Below, piece after piece: positions 10,001 through 17,757 of a stretch of 64,000 bases of DNA. Position numbers and translations under genes: made by a program. Under the pieces are notes generated by a model. The model was not told the origin of the DNA. It worked only from the letters and a program-made list of their open reading frames with translations, and ran no database searches. The DNA is from Candidatus Dechloromonas phosphorivorans (GTDB lineage: Bacteria > Pseudomonadota > Gammaproteobacteria > Burkholderiales > Rhodocyclaceae), in assembly GCA_016709495.1 (NCBI GenBank), contig JADJMS010000047.1, positions 124,001 through 188,000 of the forward strand. The letters run 5' to 3'. Numbering within the stretch: position 1 is the first letter of the stretch; each line of letters opens with the position of its first letter.

Positions 10001-10156
10001 CGCCAGCGCCTCGCCCTGTTCGACGAGCATATTTTCGCGGAATTCCGATTGCTCATAAACGGTATACGTTGTGTAGAAAACAATGGTCAGGGCGAAAAGC
10101 AGGGAAATTGCCAGCGCAAGCTGATGGCTTAGGCGCCGGGGCAAGAGGGAAAGCAT
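7070..10156 (-). CDS. Hybrid sensor histidine kinase with two receiver domains
   Basis: Inner-membrane sensor of 1028 residues. Order seen: transmembrane helix about 12-34, periplasmic domain about 35-165, second helix about 166-186, HAMP-like linker, two PAS domains (about 245-365 and 375-500), HisKA with SHEIRTPMNG (His529), HATPase with NLLGNAIKF and GTGLGL, then two receiver domains with phospho-Asp in LLLDSAMPG and LILMDLQMPVMDG. There is no C-terminal Hpt domain. It is 9 bases after an HD-GYP response regulator and 36 bases before a free Hpt gene, so these three form one phosphorelay operon ending probably in c-di-GMP hydrolysis. The signal sensed is unknown. Confidence 0.92.
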   Translation of the reverse strand: MLSLLPRRLSHQLALAISLLFALTIVFYTTYTVYEQSEFRENMLVEQGEALASGLVKITASSGQEGGVTLENVLALAASHPEIRSVHVLNIDGTLRAGLRKAADSQIFFEKSDAPKFALPVNGKLRESSAEALVLWQPLAEQSGWVRLEIGLGGLAEAHRHMWKDSLIAALMVIVLAVVLLLFLLARPMRVLARAAEFAAGLDVRRGEILPDYRGNQEISSLVTALNRASARLKLQEERIGEQNRFLKSLTDALGEGVVAADANGICNFVNAEAERLLGWSRGELLGREVHDTLHFQTASGLRVSREECPMHAPVAACHVFRSEVDGFTRKDGRIFPISVVSVPLFEGDKFVGTVAAFQDISARKSDEEFLLSTSSRLSALIESMQSGVVVEDENHMMVMANQALFNLFGVEDMSMDAIGQPALQILDECRANMQDADGFLQQVRDILALGEASSRHELNLLDGRVLEFDYVPIYVSPFNPHPDECRGHLWLFHEITERKRVAVELGLAKETAEQASRAKSEFLANMSHEIRTPMNGIIGMTSLALDTDLDANQRQYLEMVRSSADALLVLINDILDFSKIEAGKMTMERIDFRLSNLLRDTLKPLGLRCEEKGLELILDVAPNVPSWLNGDPSRLRQILTNLLGNAIKFTERGSVILKVTSEVLDATHNTLHFAVCDTGIGIPQDKQDTIFEPFSQADSSVSRRFGGTGLGLTICVNLVKMMAGNLWVESEEGQGSRFNFTMVAGVAEAQAGLAQPVSLQGCRALVVDDVAATRSALAASLTHWGALVTSVESGEAALAALQAGAQRGEPYRLLLLDSAMPGLSGFDVAAVLQRGETPPIGTVMMISAAGLRGDAQRCRELGVAAYLIKPLLEDELREAIILLLGQQGGAAQPLITRHTLEEARRELNILLAEDNLINQKLAMALLTKQGHRVTVAVNGAEAVKMSAATDFDLILMDLQMPVMDGLAATEAIRQREDDTERHLPIVAMTANALAGDRERCLAAGMDGYVSKPIRVNELLAAIADCVK

Positions 10157-10165
10157 CAGATTTCT

Positions 10166-11218
10166 TTAGATCAAAGGAACGATTTCGTCCTGGAAACGTT
10201 GCCGAATCTGGAGTACGTCATCCCAACCAGCCAAAAATGCCTCAATGCACATGGGATCGAAATGTTTACCGCGCCCCTCTTCAAGAAAGCGCACAGCATC
10301 TTCCAATGGCCAGGCTTTTTTGTACGGACGCTCCGAAGTCAGCGCATCAAAGACATCGGCCACCGCGACAATACGTCCATAAAGCGGAATATCCTTCCCT
10401 TTGAGCGCCTTGGGATAGCCCGATCCATCAAATTTTTCGTGGTGACTGATGGCAATTTCCGCCCCGGCGCGCAAAATCTCGGAGCCACTCCCCTGTAGCA
10501 GCTCAAAACCAAGGCGGGAATGCCCTTTCATGACTTCCATTTCCTCAGGTGTCAGCTTGCCTGGTTTGAGCAGGATGTAATCGGGTATGCCAATCTTGCC
10601 GACATCGTGTAACGGTGCGGCTTCGAGGATCAATTTCTGTTTGTTTGGTTCCAGATCAAGGCCGCGCGCAATGACCTGTGAGTAATGCGCCATGCGCTGA
10701 ATATGCGCGCCAGTTTCCGGATCGCGAAACTCGGCAGCCCGTGACATGCGGTAAATCAGCTCCTTCTCACGGTCGAGTATCTCTGCTGTCCTTTCTTCAA
10801 CCAGCGCCTCAAGATGCTGAGCACGATCAGCAAGAAATTTCTGGCCGGTACGCAGCGAAAGCATATTGCGCACGCGTGCGCCGAACTCGGCCCGGTCAAT
10901 CGGCTTGTTGAGGAAATCATTGGCACCGCCCATCAGTGCGTCATAGCGCACATCTTTCTGGTCATTGGCGGTAATCATCAAGACCGGTATTTCGTTGCGA
11001 CCGTGCATGGCACGGAAGGCGGCAATGAACTGCAGGCCATCCATATCAGGCATCATGTAATCGACAATCACCAGATCCGGCACATTGCCGCGACACCACT
11101 CAAGCGCCTTCAGTGGATTGGCGAACAGAACCGCCTCGCACTCCCCCTGCTTGAGCACCAGCGCCCGAATCAAAGTCAGGTTGATATCGCTATCGTCAAT
11201 GATAAGAACGGTATTCAT
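10166..11218 (-). CDS. Response regulator with HD-GYP output domain
   Basis: Cytoplasmic protein of about 350 residues. It has an N-terminal receiver (phospho-Asp53 in LVIVDYMMPDMDG) and an HD-GYP domain with HDVGKIGIPD and HHEKFDGSGYP. HD-GYP proteins hydrolyse c-di-GMP to GMP or pGpG. The ATG at 11218 (MNTVLIIDDSD) is chosen because the receiver fold begins there. A GTG start at 11251 would add 11 residues. First gene of the phosphorelay operon; divergent from yciB, with a short shared promoter region. Confidence 0.9.
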   Translation of the reverse strand: MNTVLIIDDSDINLTLIRALVLKQGECEAVLFANPLKALEWCRGNVPDLVIVDYMMPDMDGLQFIAAFRAMHGRNEIPVLMITANDQKDVRYDALMGGANDFLNKPIDRAEFGARVRNMLSLRTGQKFLADRAQHLEALVEERTAEILDREKELIYRMSRAAEFRDPETGAHIQRMAHYSQVIARGLDLEPNKQKLILEAAPLHDVGKIGIPDYILLKPGKLTPEEMEVMKGHSRLGFELLQGSGSEILRAGAEIAISHHEKFDGSGYPKALKGKDIPLYGRIVAVADVFDALTSERPYKKAWPLEDAVRFLEEGRGKHFDPMCIEAFLAGWDDVLQIRQRFQDEIVPLI

Positions 11219-11269
11219 GAGTTTTCCGAAAACCAGAGGAGCAAGGAGCACAGTATATAATGCGGCACC

Positions 11270-11878
11270 ATGAAACTGCTTTTTGACCTCTTCCCCGTCA
11301 TCCTCTTCTTTGTCGCCTTCAAGTATTCCGAGAAAAACCCGGAACTGGCAGCAAGTTGGGTCTCCTCCCTAATGGGTTCGGCTACGGTCGACCCAAAAAT
11401 TGCGCCGATTTTATTGGCCACCGTCGTCGTCATTCTTGCCACCATCGCGCAAATCATCTGGGTCGCCTTCCGCCACGGCAAGGTAGACAAGATGCTCTGG
11501 GTCAGCCTGGTACTGGTCGTCGTCTTTGGCGGCATGACACTGGTTTTCCAGGATGAATCGTTCATCAAATGGAAGCCGACCATTCTCTATTGGGTATTTG
11601 CCGGCAGCATGGGCTTTGCTGCGCTGGTCATGAAAAAGAACGCCATCAAGGCCATGCTCGGGGAGCAACTGACCTTGCCTGAACCGGTTTGGACCAAAGT
11701 CAATCTGTCATGGATCGCCTTCTTTGTCGTGATGGGCTTCCTGAATCTGATCATCGCCTTCAATTTCCCGACCGATATCTGGGTCAATTTCAAACTCTTT
11801 GGCGGCATGGGACTAATGCTGGTTTTTGTACTTGGCCAGGGATTCCTGCTTTCCAAATACGTTGAGGAAAAAGAATAA
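11270..11878 (+). CDS. yciB: Inner-membrane septation protein YciB/IspZ
   Basis: Integral membrane protein of 202 residues with five to six hydrophobic segments, starting MKLLFDLFPVILFF, the typical YciB N-terminus. Family members take part in cell division and envelope integrity in enterobacteria; the biochemical role is unclear. The stop shares one base with the YciI start, and BolA and a parvulin follow, a row often seen together in betaproteobacteria. Confidence 0.92.
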   Translation: MKLLFDLFPVILFFVAFKYSEKNPELAASWVSSLMGSATVDPKIAPILLATVVVILATIAQIIWVAFRHGKVDKMLWVSLVLVVVFGGMTLVFQDESFIKWKPTILYWVFAGSMGFAALVMKKNAIKAMLGEQLTLPEPVWTKVNLSWIAFFVVMGFLNLIIAFNFPTDIWVNFKLFGGMGLMLVFVLGQGFLLSKYVEEKE

Positions 11879-12180
11879 TGCTCTACGCCATCATCGGTGA
11901 AGACCGCGTCGGCACGCTCGACCAGCGCATGGCTGCGCGCCCAGCACATGTCGAACGACTGCAGGCACTGCAAGCCGAAGCTCGCCTGATTCTCGCCGGC
12001 CCCTGCCCGGCTATCGATTCACCAGATCCCGGCCCGGCTGGTTTCTCCGGCAGCATCATCATTGCCGAGTTCGCCTCGCTGATCGCAGCCAAAACCTGGG
12101 CCGATGCTGACCCTTATGTCGCCGCCGGTGTCTATGAAAAAGTCACCGTCAAACCGTTCAAGAAAGTTCTGCCGGCGTGA
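11878..12180 (+). CDS. YciI family protein
   Basis: Small protein of 100 residues with the ferredoxin-like YciI fold, seen as the ARPAHVERL segment with its conserved His, the AGP turn and the acidic SIIIAEFASL strand with DPYVAAGVY. YciI-like proteins are related to muconolactone isomerase/EthD folds and have no firm general function. It is coupled to yciB through TAATG, and its own stop overlaps the GTG start of bolA. Confidence 0.9.
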   Translation: MLYAIIGEDRVGTLDQRMAARPAHVERLQALQAEARLILAGPCPAIDSPDPGPAGFSGSIIIAEFASLIAAKTWADADPYVAAGVYEKVTVKPFKKVLPA

Positions 12181-12443
12181 GTGCCAAAACGGTCGAACTG
12201 CTGCGCGAACGACTGACCAGCCTGCAACCTTTGTCGCTGGTCATTGAAGATGAGTCGCATCGTCACGCCGGTCATGCTGGTGCCAAAGAGGGCGGTCATT
12301 ACGATCTGCAAATTGTCGCCGAGGCCTTCGCCGGCAAAAACACCGTCGCCCGCCATCGCATGATTTATGCGGCAGCGGGGGATTTGATGCGACACGGCAT
12401 CCATGCGCTAAGCATCCGCGCATTTGCGCCCGGCGAAGTATAA
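12177..12443 (+). CDS. BolA family protein
   Basis: Protein of 88 residues with the BolA/IbaG fold: an N-terminal helix, SHRHAGHAGAKEGGHYDLQIV and a RHRMIYAAAGDLM helix. BolA proteins pair with monothiol glutaredoxins in iron-sulfur handling and affect cell shape genes. The start is GTG at 12177, overlapping the previous stop by four bases (GTGA). The histidine-rich loop is retained. The peptidyl-prolyl isomerase gene follows after 36 bases. Confidence 0.9.
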   Translation: MSAKTVELLRERLTSLQPLSLVIEDESHRHAGHAGAKEGGHYDLQIVAEAFAGKNTVARHRMIYAAAGDLMRHGIHALSIRAFAPGEV

Positions 12444-12479
12444 TCAGCCGGTTTTTATCTTTTACCCAAGGAATCGTCC

Positions 12480-13268
12480 ATGTTGAAGCTTTCCCGTCTG
12501 GCCTCGCTGCTGGTCGCTGCCACTATCGTCTCTGCCCCGGTCTTCGCCCAAAACAAAACGGCATTCGCTACGGTCAACGGCCAGGCTATCCCGCAATATG
12601 TTTACGACGCCTTCGCTGCCGAGCAAAAAGCTCAGGGCGCTCCGGAATCGCCGGAACTAAAGAACGCTGTCAAGGAAGAACTGGTTCGCCGCGAAATTCT
12701 GGTTCAGGAAGCCAAGAAGAAAGGTCTCGACAAAAAGCCTGACATGCTCGGTCAAATGGAACTGGCCAAGCAGGCCGTCCTGATCCGTGCTTTCCTTTCT
12801 GATTACGTAAAAGCCAACCCGATCAGCGAAGCACAGTTGAAGGCCGATTACGAAGGCATCAAAACCAACCTCGGCACCACCGAATACAAGGCTCGCCACA
12901 TTCTGGTCGAGAAGGAAGATGACGCCAAGGCAATCATCGCCAAGCTGGAGAAGGGCGAGAAGTTCTCCGAACTGGCCAAGCAATCCAAAGATCCTGGCTC
13001 GAAAGACAAAGGCGGCGAACTCGGCTGGAGTTCACCGAGCTCCTATGTCAAGCCTTTTGGCGAAGCACTCGCCAAGCTGAAGAAGGGTGAATACACCAAG
13101 ACCCCGGTTCACTCCGATTTTGGCTACCACGTCATCATGCTTGAAGACAGCCGCCCGCTGACCCCGCCGCCTTACGAGCAGGTCAAGCAACAGTTGCAGC
13201 AACGTGCTGGCCAGCAACAGGTCGAAGCACTGGTCAAGGATCTGCGTTCGAAGGCCAAGGTCAACTGA
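12480..13268 (+). CDS. Periplasmic parvulin-type peptidyl-prolyl isomerase
   Basis: Protein of 262 residues with a Sec signal peptide (about residues 1-23, cleaved after VFA). A SurA/PrsA-like N-terminal helical region follows, then a parvulin domain at about 135-230 (ARHILVEKEDDAKAI, GSKDKGGELGWSSP, FGYHVIMLEDSRP). It would help folding of outer-membrane and periplasmic proteins. A clear rho-independent terminator follows, ending the yciB-yciI-bolA-ppi row. Confidence 0.92.
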   Translation: MLKLSRLASLLVAATIVSAPVFAQNKTAFATVNGQAIPQYVYDAFAAEQKAQGAPESPELKNAVKEELVRREILVQEAKKKGLDKKPDMLGQMELAKQAVLIRAFLSDYVKANPISEAQLKADYEGIKTNLGTTEYKARHILVEKEDDAKAIIAKLEKGEKFSELAKQSKDPGSKDKGGELGWSSPSSYVKPFGEALAKLKKGEYTKTPVHSDFGYHVIMLEDSRPLTPPPYEQVKQQLQQRAGQQQVEALVKDLRSKAKVN

Positions 13269-13288
13269 TCTTTCCTCGCGCATGCGAC

Positions 13289-13319
13289 AATGCCCACCTG
13301 ATGGTGGGCATTTTTGTTG
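13289..13319 (+). terminator. Rho-independent terminator after the parvulin gene
   Basis: Inverted repeat AATGCCCACC / GGTGGGCATT with a four-base loop (TGAT), followed by a T-run. It ends the parvulin transcript. The ATG at 13301 inside the loop is not a credible start for the next gene. Confidence 0.9.
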
Positions 13320-13330
13320 TGGAGAACACT

Positions 13331-14647
13331 GTGTTTGGCTTGGAAAACTCTTTTGGCGGCCAGAGCGACAAAACACCGCCTTTACCTGATGACCGATCAG
13401 CCATTCACGCGGTTTCGGCGGTATTTATTTGTCGCGAAGCAATTTTTGATCGCAAGAATCGCCCTAGCGGACACATTTTCTTCCTGCAACACGAGTCACC
13501 TTTGGCCACAGCGCCAACTAGCTTACAAAAAAAACTCGACGAGATACTGCTCGCCACACTACTTTCCAGTCAGGATGCATGGAACATACAGCGCGCCTTT
13601 GTGCCGATCAGCTCCGCCTCGCTTTGGGATGTTGCGGTCGACCAGCTTCCGACCACCAATTTAATTCTCAATATCCAATTAGCAGCTGAACAGATCGACC
13701 CTGATCGATTGCTTGCCCGCTTGGCTGAATTGCGCGACAGAGGCCTCGGCATCGGTATCGTCCGACAGCCGCAACACCCCTGTTTTGGCGTAGCCATGCA
13801 ACAAGCCGATTATGCAGTGGTTGACGTCGCAACGACGGAAGCCAGCTCAGTTCGTGATTTTTCAGCCGCCGTGCGGGCCAGCGAAAAATCGCAGCCACTC
13901 GCCCTGCTCGGCCTCGGCATTGAAACTCTGGACGAGCACAACCTCTGCCACACCTGGCATTTCGAAAGCTTTCACGGCCGCTTTGCGGACAAGGGGGCGC
14001 CACGCCCAATGCAAACTCAGGCCGACCCACACAAGGTTCAATTACTCAACCTGATGCGTCTGGTGCAGGGTGATGCTGAGAATAATGAAATTGCTGCCGG
14101 CCTCAAACAAGACCCGCTACTCACCTTCCGTATCCTGCGCTACCTGAATTCTCCGGCGCTGGGCCTGAGGCACCATATTGAATCGATCAATCAGGCGATC
14201 ACCCTGCTTGGCCGCCAGCGCCTCACCCGCTGGCTGGCTGTGCTGCTATTTTCGGTGCGCGAACCAGATTTCTCCGACTGGCTGCTGGTTGAAAGCGCCC
14301 TCACCCGTGGCCGTCTGATGGAAATTCTCGGCGAAGAACAAATGCCGAGCACCGCTCATGACGCCTTGTTTCTAACCGGCATTTTTTCCTGTCTTGACCG
14401 CCTGTTGCGCCGCCCGATAGCCGAAGCCCTAGCCATGCTACCGATCCCCGACGATGTTAGTGCTGCCCTGATCAACAACGGGGGCCCCTACGCCACCTTG
14501 CTGGCCGTCGCCAAGGCCAGCGAATCCTTCGATCTGGAGCGCATTGCCATCGCTGCCGAGGCCGCCAATCTGCAACCAGACAAGGTCAATCGCGCCCTGC
14601 TCGCCGCCACCGCCTGGGCCAGTGAAGTCACTGATCATTGGGAATAA
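13331..14647 (+). CDS. HDOD domain protein with EAL-like N-terminal region
   Basis: Protein of about 438 residues of the YuxH-like type: a degenerate EAL-like region (ICREAIFDRKNRP at about 35) and a C-terminal HDOD domain (LRYLNSPALGLRHHIESINQAI, LLGRQRLTRWL). Such proteins are signalling adaptors; the EAL signature residues for c-di-GMP cleavage are not seen. The start GTG at 13331 (reads MFGLENSFGG) has a GGAG ribosome site 7 bases upstream and fits the MFG-L family start better than the ATG in the terminator. It contains a one-mismatch copy of the repeat word at 13630. Confidence 0.85.
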   Translation: MFGLENSFGGQSDKTPPLPDDRSAIHAVSAVFICREAIFDRKNRPSGHIFFLQHESPLATAPTSLQKKLDEILLATLLSSQDAWNIQRAFVPISSASLWDVAVDQLPTTNLILNIQLAAEQIDPDRLLARLAELRDRGLGIGIVRQPQHPCFGVAMQQADYAVVDVATTEASSVRDFSAAVRASEKSQPLALLGLGIETLDEHNLCHTWHFESFHGRFADKGAPRPMQTQADPHKVQLLNLMRLVQGDAENNEIAAGLKQDPLLTFRILRYLNSPALGLRHHIESINQAITLLGRQRLTRWLAVLLFSVREPDFSDWLLVESALTRGRLMEILGEEQMPSTAHDALFLTGIFSCLDRLLRRPIAEALAMLPIPDDVSAALINNGGPYATLLAVAKASESFDLERIAIAAEAANLQPDKVNRALLAATAWASEVTDHWE

Positions 14648-14716
14648 GCAAAAAATTCGCAGATATTGATCCAGATCGCTGCGGTCAACGCGGAATAATG
14701 GCCTAATTCGCAAAGA

Positions 14717-15955
14717 ATGAAGCCATCACCTTACTTTTCGCTACGCCGGTTAGCCGCTTTATTTTTCACGAGCCTGCTCAGCAGTCTCTGCTTCAGCGCC
14801 GCGCAACCGATTCAAACCTGGCTGGACATGGCGCTCCCCGGCGCAACCCTACACCTACCACCGGGTGAATACAGCGGACCGGGGGTTATCAACAAGCCAT
14901 TGACGATTGAAGGCAATGGCAAAGTCATTATCCGGAATGACAGCAAAGGAACCGTGCTGACGGTCAAGGCTGACCAAGTCACCTTGCGCGGCCTGATCCT
15001 GCGTGGCAGCGGCGATTCGCACGATGCAATTGATGGCGGCATCATGGCCGAAGGCAATGAACTGCTGATTGAAGACAACGTAATGGAGGACGTTCTCTTC
15101 GGCATCTCGCTGCATCGCACAAACGACAGTGTTGTGCGCAATAACCGCATCCGTTCGCGCGGCATCGACTCGGCTGACCGCGGCGATGGCCTGCGCCTCT
15201 GGTACAGCACACGCAACCGTATCGAAAATAATGATATCGCTCATATTCGCGACATCACCGTCACTAATTCGACACACAATCGTTTTACCAATAACAAAAT
15301 TCAGGACAGCCGGCGCGCCTTCAACCTGCTCTTTGCCCACCGCACGCTGATTGACGGCAATCTGCTCAACAAGAATTCGACCGGCATCATTGCGCTCAAT
15401 TCAGAAGGGATTCTGATCCGCAACAACCGCATCATGCACGCAATGGATGCCTCGGGCGCCGGCATTGCACTCAAGGAAACCTCGGCGGCGCTGGTCATCG
15501 GTAACGACATCGTCCATTGCGCTCACGGCTTCATGGCCGACTCACCGATGAGCCCGACCAATCGCATCGTTTTTTATGGCAATCGAGTCGCTCACAACAT
15601 TACCGGCGTCTATTTCTATGGCCCGATGGGCGGCCATCTGATGATAGACAACCACTTTGAAAGCAATATCTGGCCGGTATCCATCATCGGCGATGGTGAC
15701 CCGATGGATGATTACTGGTCAGGCAATACCTGGGACACTTACGAAGGTTTTGATCGTAACCATGACGGTTTTGGCGATATGCCGCACGAAATTTATGCCT
15801 ACGCTGATCGCATCTGGATCGAAACGCCGATGGCCAAATTCTTCCGCAATTCGCCGGTCATGGAATTGCTCGATTTTCTTGAACGACTTGCCCCGTTCTC
15901 CAGCCCCAGCCTCGTCCTGCGCGACAACAAGCCGCGTATGAAGCCTCACAACTGA
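14717..15955 (+). CDS. nosD: NosD-like periplasmic parallel beta-helix protein
   Basis: Secreted protein of 412 residues with a signal peptide (cleavage near SAAQ, about 28). Many short N-N-x-I repeats of a right-handed beta-helix (CASH domain) follow at about 60-330. The C-terminal block DDYWSGNTWD, RNHDGFGDMPHEIY and the FFRNSPVMELLDFLERLAP end are characteristic of NosD, the ABC-linked protein for copper-site maturation of nitrous oxide reductase. No nosZ, nosF, nosY or nosL is nearby, so the gene is an orphan here and may serve another enzyme. Its end overlaps convergent cysB by 10 bases. Confidence 0.8.
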   Translation: MKPSPYFSLRRLAALFFTSLLSSLCFSAAQPIQTWLDMALPGATLHLPPGEYSGPGVINKPLTIEGNGKVIIRNDSKGTVLTVKADQVTLRGLILRGSGDSHDAIDGGIMAEGNELLIEDNVMEDVLFGISLHRTNDSVVRNNRIRSRGIDSADRGDGLRLWYSTRNRIENNDIAHIRDITVTNSTHNRFTNNKIQDSRRAFNLLFAHRTLIDGNLLNKNSTGIIALNSEGILIRNNRIMHAMDASGAGIALKETSAALVIGNDIVHCAHGFMADSPMSPTNRIVFYGNRVAHNITGVYFYGPMGGHLMIDNHFESNIWPVSIIGDGDPMDDYWSGNTWDTYEGFDRNHDGFGDMPHEIYAYADRIWIETPMAKFFRNSPVMELLDFLERLAPFSSPSLVLRDNKPRMKPHN

Positions 15956-16888
15956 TATTCCGCGCCTCCGCCCTGCAGCGCCATATCAACCACACGGCGT
16001 GTCAGATGCGTCGCAAACAGGCCAATGAAATCGTAGTCGTAACGCCGCAGATAGGTGCCACGACGCAAGGCCAGACGCGTGGTGTTCGACTCAAACAGGT
16101 GCGAAGCATCCAGTGCAGCCAGCCCGCTGTCACGCTGTGCATCAAAAGCCAGCGCGGAAATAATGCCCAGACCAAGCCCGAGGCTGACGTAGGTTTTGAT
16201 CACATCGGCATCCAGGGCAGTCAGACGCTACATTGGGCACCGCGCCGATCCGCTCGAAAGCGCGGTTGATGCGCGAACGGCCAGTAAAGGCCGTGTCATA
16301 GGTAATCAGGGGCCATTTGGCCAGTTCAGCCAACGAGAGCGGCTGCGACTGCAGAATCGGATGGCCCTCGGGCGCAATCACACAATGACTCCACTGGCGA
16401 ACCGGCAAGGTAGCGAGTTGCGGATACTGATCGAGCGCTTCAGTGGCAATGCCCAGATCCGCTTCACCATTTACCACCCATTCGGCAATTTGCGTCGGGC
16501 TACCCTGATGCAGCTCGAGTTTGACCGTTGGATGCTGCGTGACAAAATCACGAACCACCAGCGGCAGCGCGTAACGCGCCTGAGTGTGCGTTGCCGCCAG
16601 CACCAGCCGTCCGCTATCGCCGGTAGCAAATTCTGCACTGGCACGCTTCAGATTTTCAGCTTCGCGCAAAATGCGTTCGGCGATATTGAGGACCGCCTTG
16701 CCCGGTTCGGTTACACCTGTAAAACGCTTGCCACTGCGCTCGAAGATCAAAATCCCCAATTCATCCTCCAACAACTTGACCTGCTTGGAAATCCCCGGTT
16801 GCGAGGTAAATAGGGTTTCTGCTGCCTCCGAGACATTGAGGCCCTGGCGCTGGATTTCGACGATGTAACGCAGTTGCTGAAGTTTCAT
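15946..16888 (-). pseudogene. cysB: CysB, LysR-type sulfur regulator (one frameshift)
   Basis: Regulator of sulfate assimilation that senses O-acetylserine or N-acetylserine. The N-terminal HTH (MKLQQLRYIVEIQRQGLNVS) and the substrate domain through INRAFERIGAVPNV are in one frame. The rest, DVIKTYVSLGLGLGIISALA to the end, is in another. The break is near 16225, where one extra base in the GCG-T-CTGACTGCC stretch would restore TALDADVIKT if removed. With that correction the protein is about 313 residues, normal for CysB. It is divergent from the TauE gene. Indel error in the sequence is as likely as real inactivation. Confidence 0.85.
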
Positions 16889-16971
16889 GGACAGCACTTA
16901 ATAACTGAAAGATATAACAATCTAACCCAATATTCTTTTTGTTTCAAATCGTCACTGATACGATGCACACC

Positions 16972-17748
16972 ATGGATTATCTCTACACCCTTTCCGGCTT
17001 TGTGGTCGGCGCGATTGTCGGCCTCACCGGGGTCGGTGGCGGCTCATTGATGACGCCGCTGCTGGTGCTGGTTTTTGGCATACACCCAGCCACCGCCGTC
17101 GGAACCGACCTGCTCTACGCGGCACTGACCAAGGCGGGCGGCACCGTGGCGCATGGCAAGAAGGGGCATATCGACTGGGCAATTACCGGTCGCCTGGCAC
17201 TGGGCAGCATTCCTGCCGCAGCGATTACGCTGCTGATCCTCTCGCAGCTACCCAAGAGCAGTAATGTAATTGGCGAGATCATTTCGCATGGCCTCGGCTT
17301 TGCCCTGTTGCTCACCGCCATTGCCATCCTGTTTGGCCGCAAACTGCGTGATTACGCCAGCCAGCATGAGGATTCAGCCATCCGTCAGTGCTGCCTGGGC
17401 AAAATCACGGTCGCCGTTGGCGCCATACTTGGCGTGCTGGTCACCATTTCCTCTGTCGGCGCCGGCGCACTGGGTGTCGCTGCCCTCTTTTTTCTCTACC
17501 CCAAACTTTCACCGGTACGCATTGTCGGATCAGATGTCGCCCATGCCGTGCCGCTAACCCTGGTCGCCGGTTTGGGTCACTGGGCCATGGGCGGGGTCGA
17601 CTGGGCATTGCTCGGCAGCCTGCTGATTGGTTCCTTGCCCGGCATCTGGCTCGGCACTCAGGTTTCGGCCAAGGTACCAGAACACATTCTTCGCCGCTTG
17701 CTGGCGTCCATGCTCATTCTTATCGGCGGCAAACTGGTCTTTGCTTAA
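16972..17748 (+). CDS. TauE/SafE family membrane permease
   Basis: Inner-membrane protein of about 258 residues with eight or so hydrophobic segments and the repeated TauE signature (VGLTGVGGGSLMTPLL near the start and ISSVGAGALGVAAL in the second half). Members export or import sulfite, sulfoacetate or related anions. It lies between cysB and cysI, which supports a role in sulfur balance, perhaps removal of excess sulfite. The start is set at MDYLYTLSG. No good ribosome site is visible; an ATG at 16963 is an alternative. Confidence 0.88.
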   Translation: MDYLYTLSGFVVGAIVGLTGVGGGSLMTPLLVLVFGIHPATAVGTDLLYAALTKAGGTVAHGKKGHIDWAITGRLALGSIPAAAITLLILSQLPKSSNVIGEIISHGLGFALLLTAIAILFGRKLRDYASQHEDSAIRQCCLGKITVAVGAILGVLVTISSVGAGALGVAALFFLYPKLSPVRIVGSDVAHAVPLTLVAGLGHWAMGGVDWALLGSLLIGSLPGIWLGTQVSAKVPEHILRRLLASMLILIGGKLVFA

Positions 17749-17757
17749 GGATTTTTA

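Noticed and set aside
13301..13330. ATG start for the HDOD gene at 13301
   Set aside because: It lies in the loop of the preceding terminator. The GTG at 13331 has a good ribosome site and fits family starts.
16939..16971. TTG start for the TauE gene at 16939
   Set aside because: No ribosome site, and the family similarity begins at MDYLYTLSG (16972).
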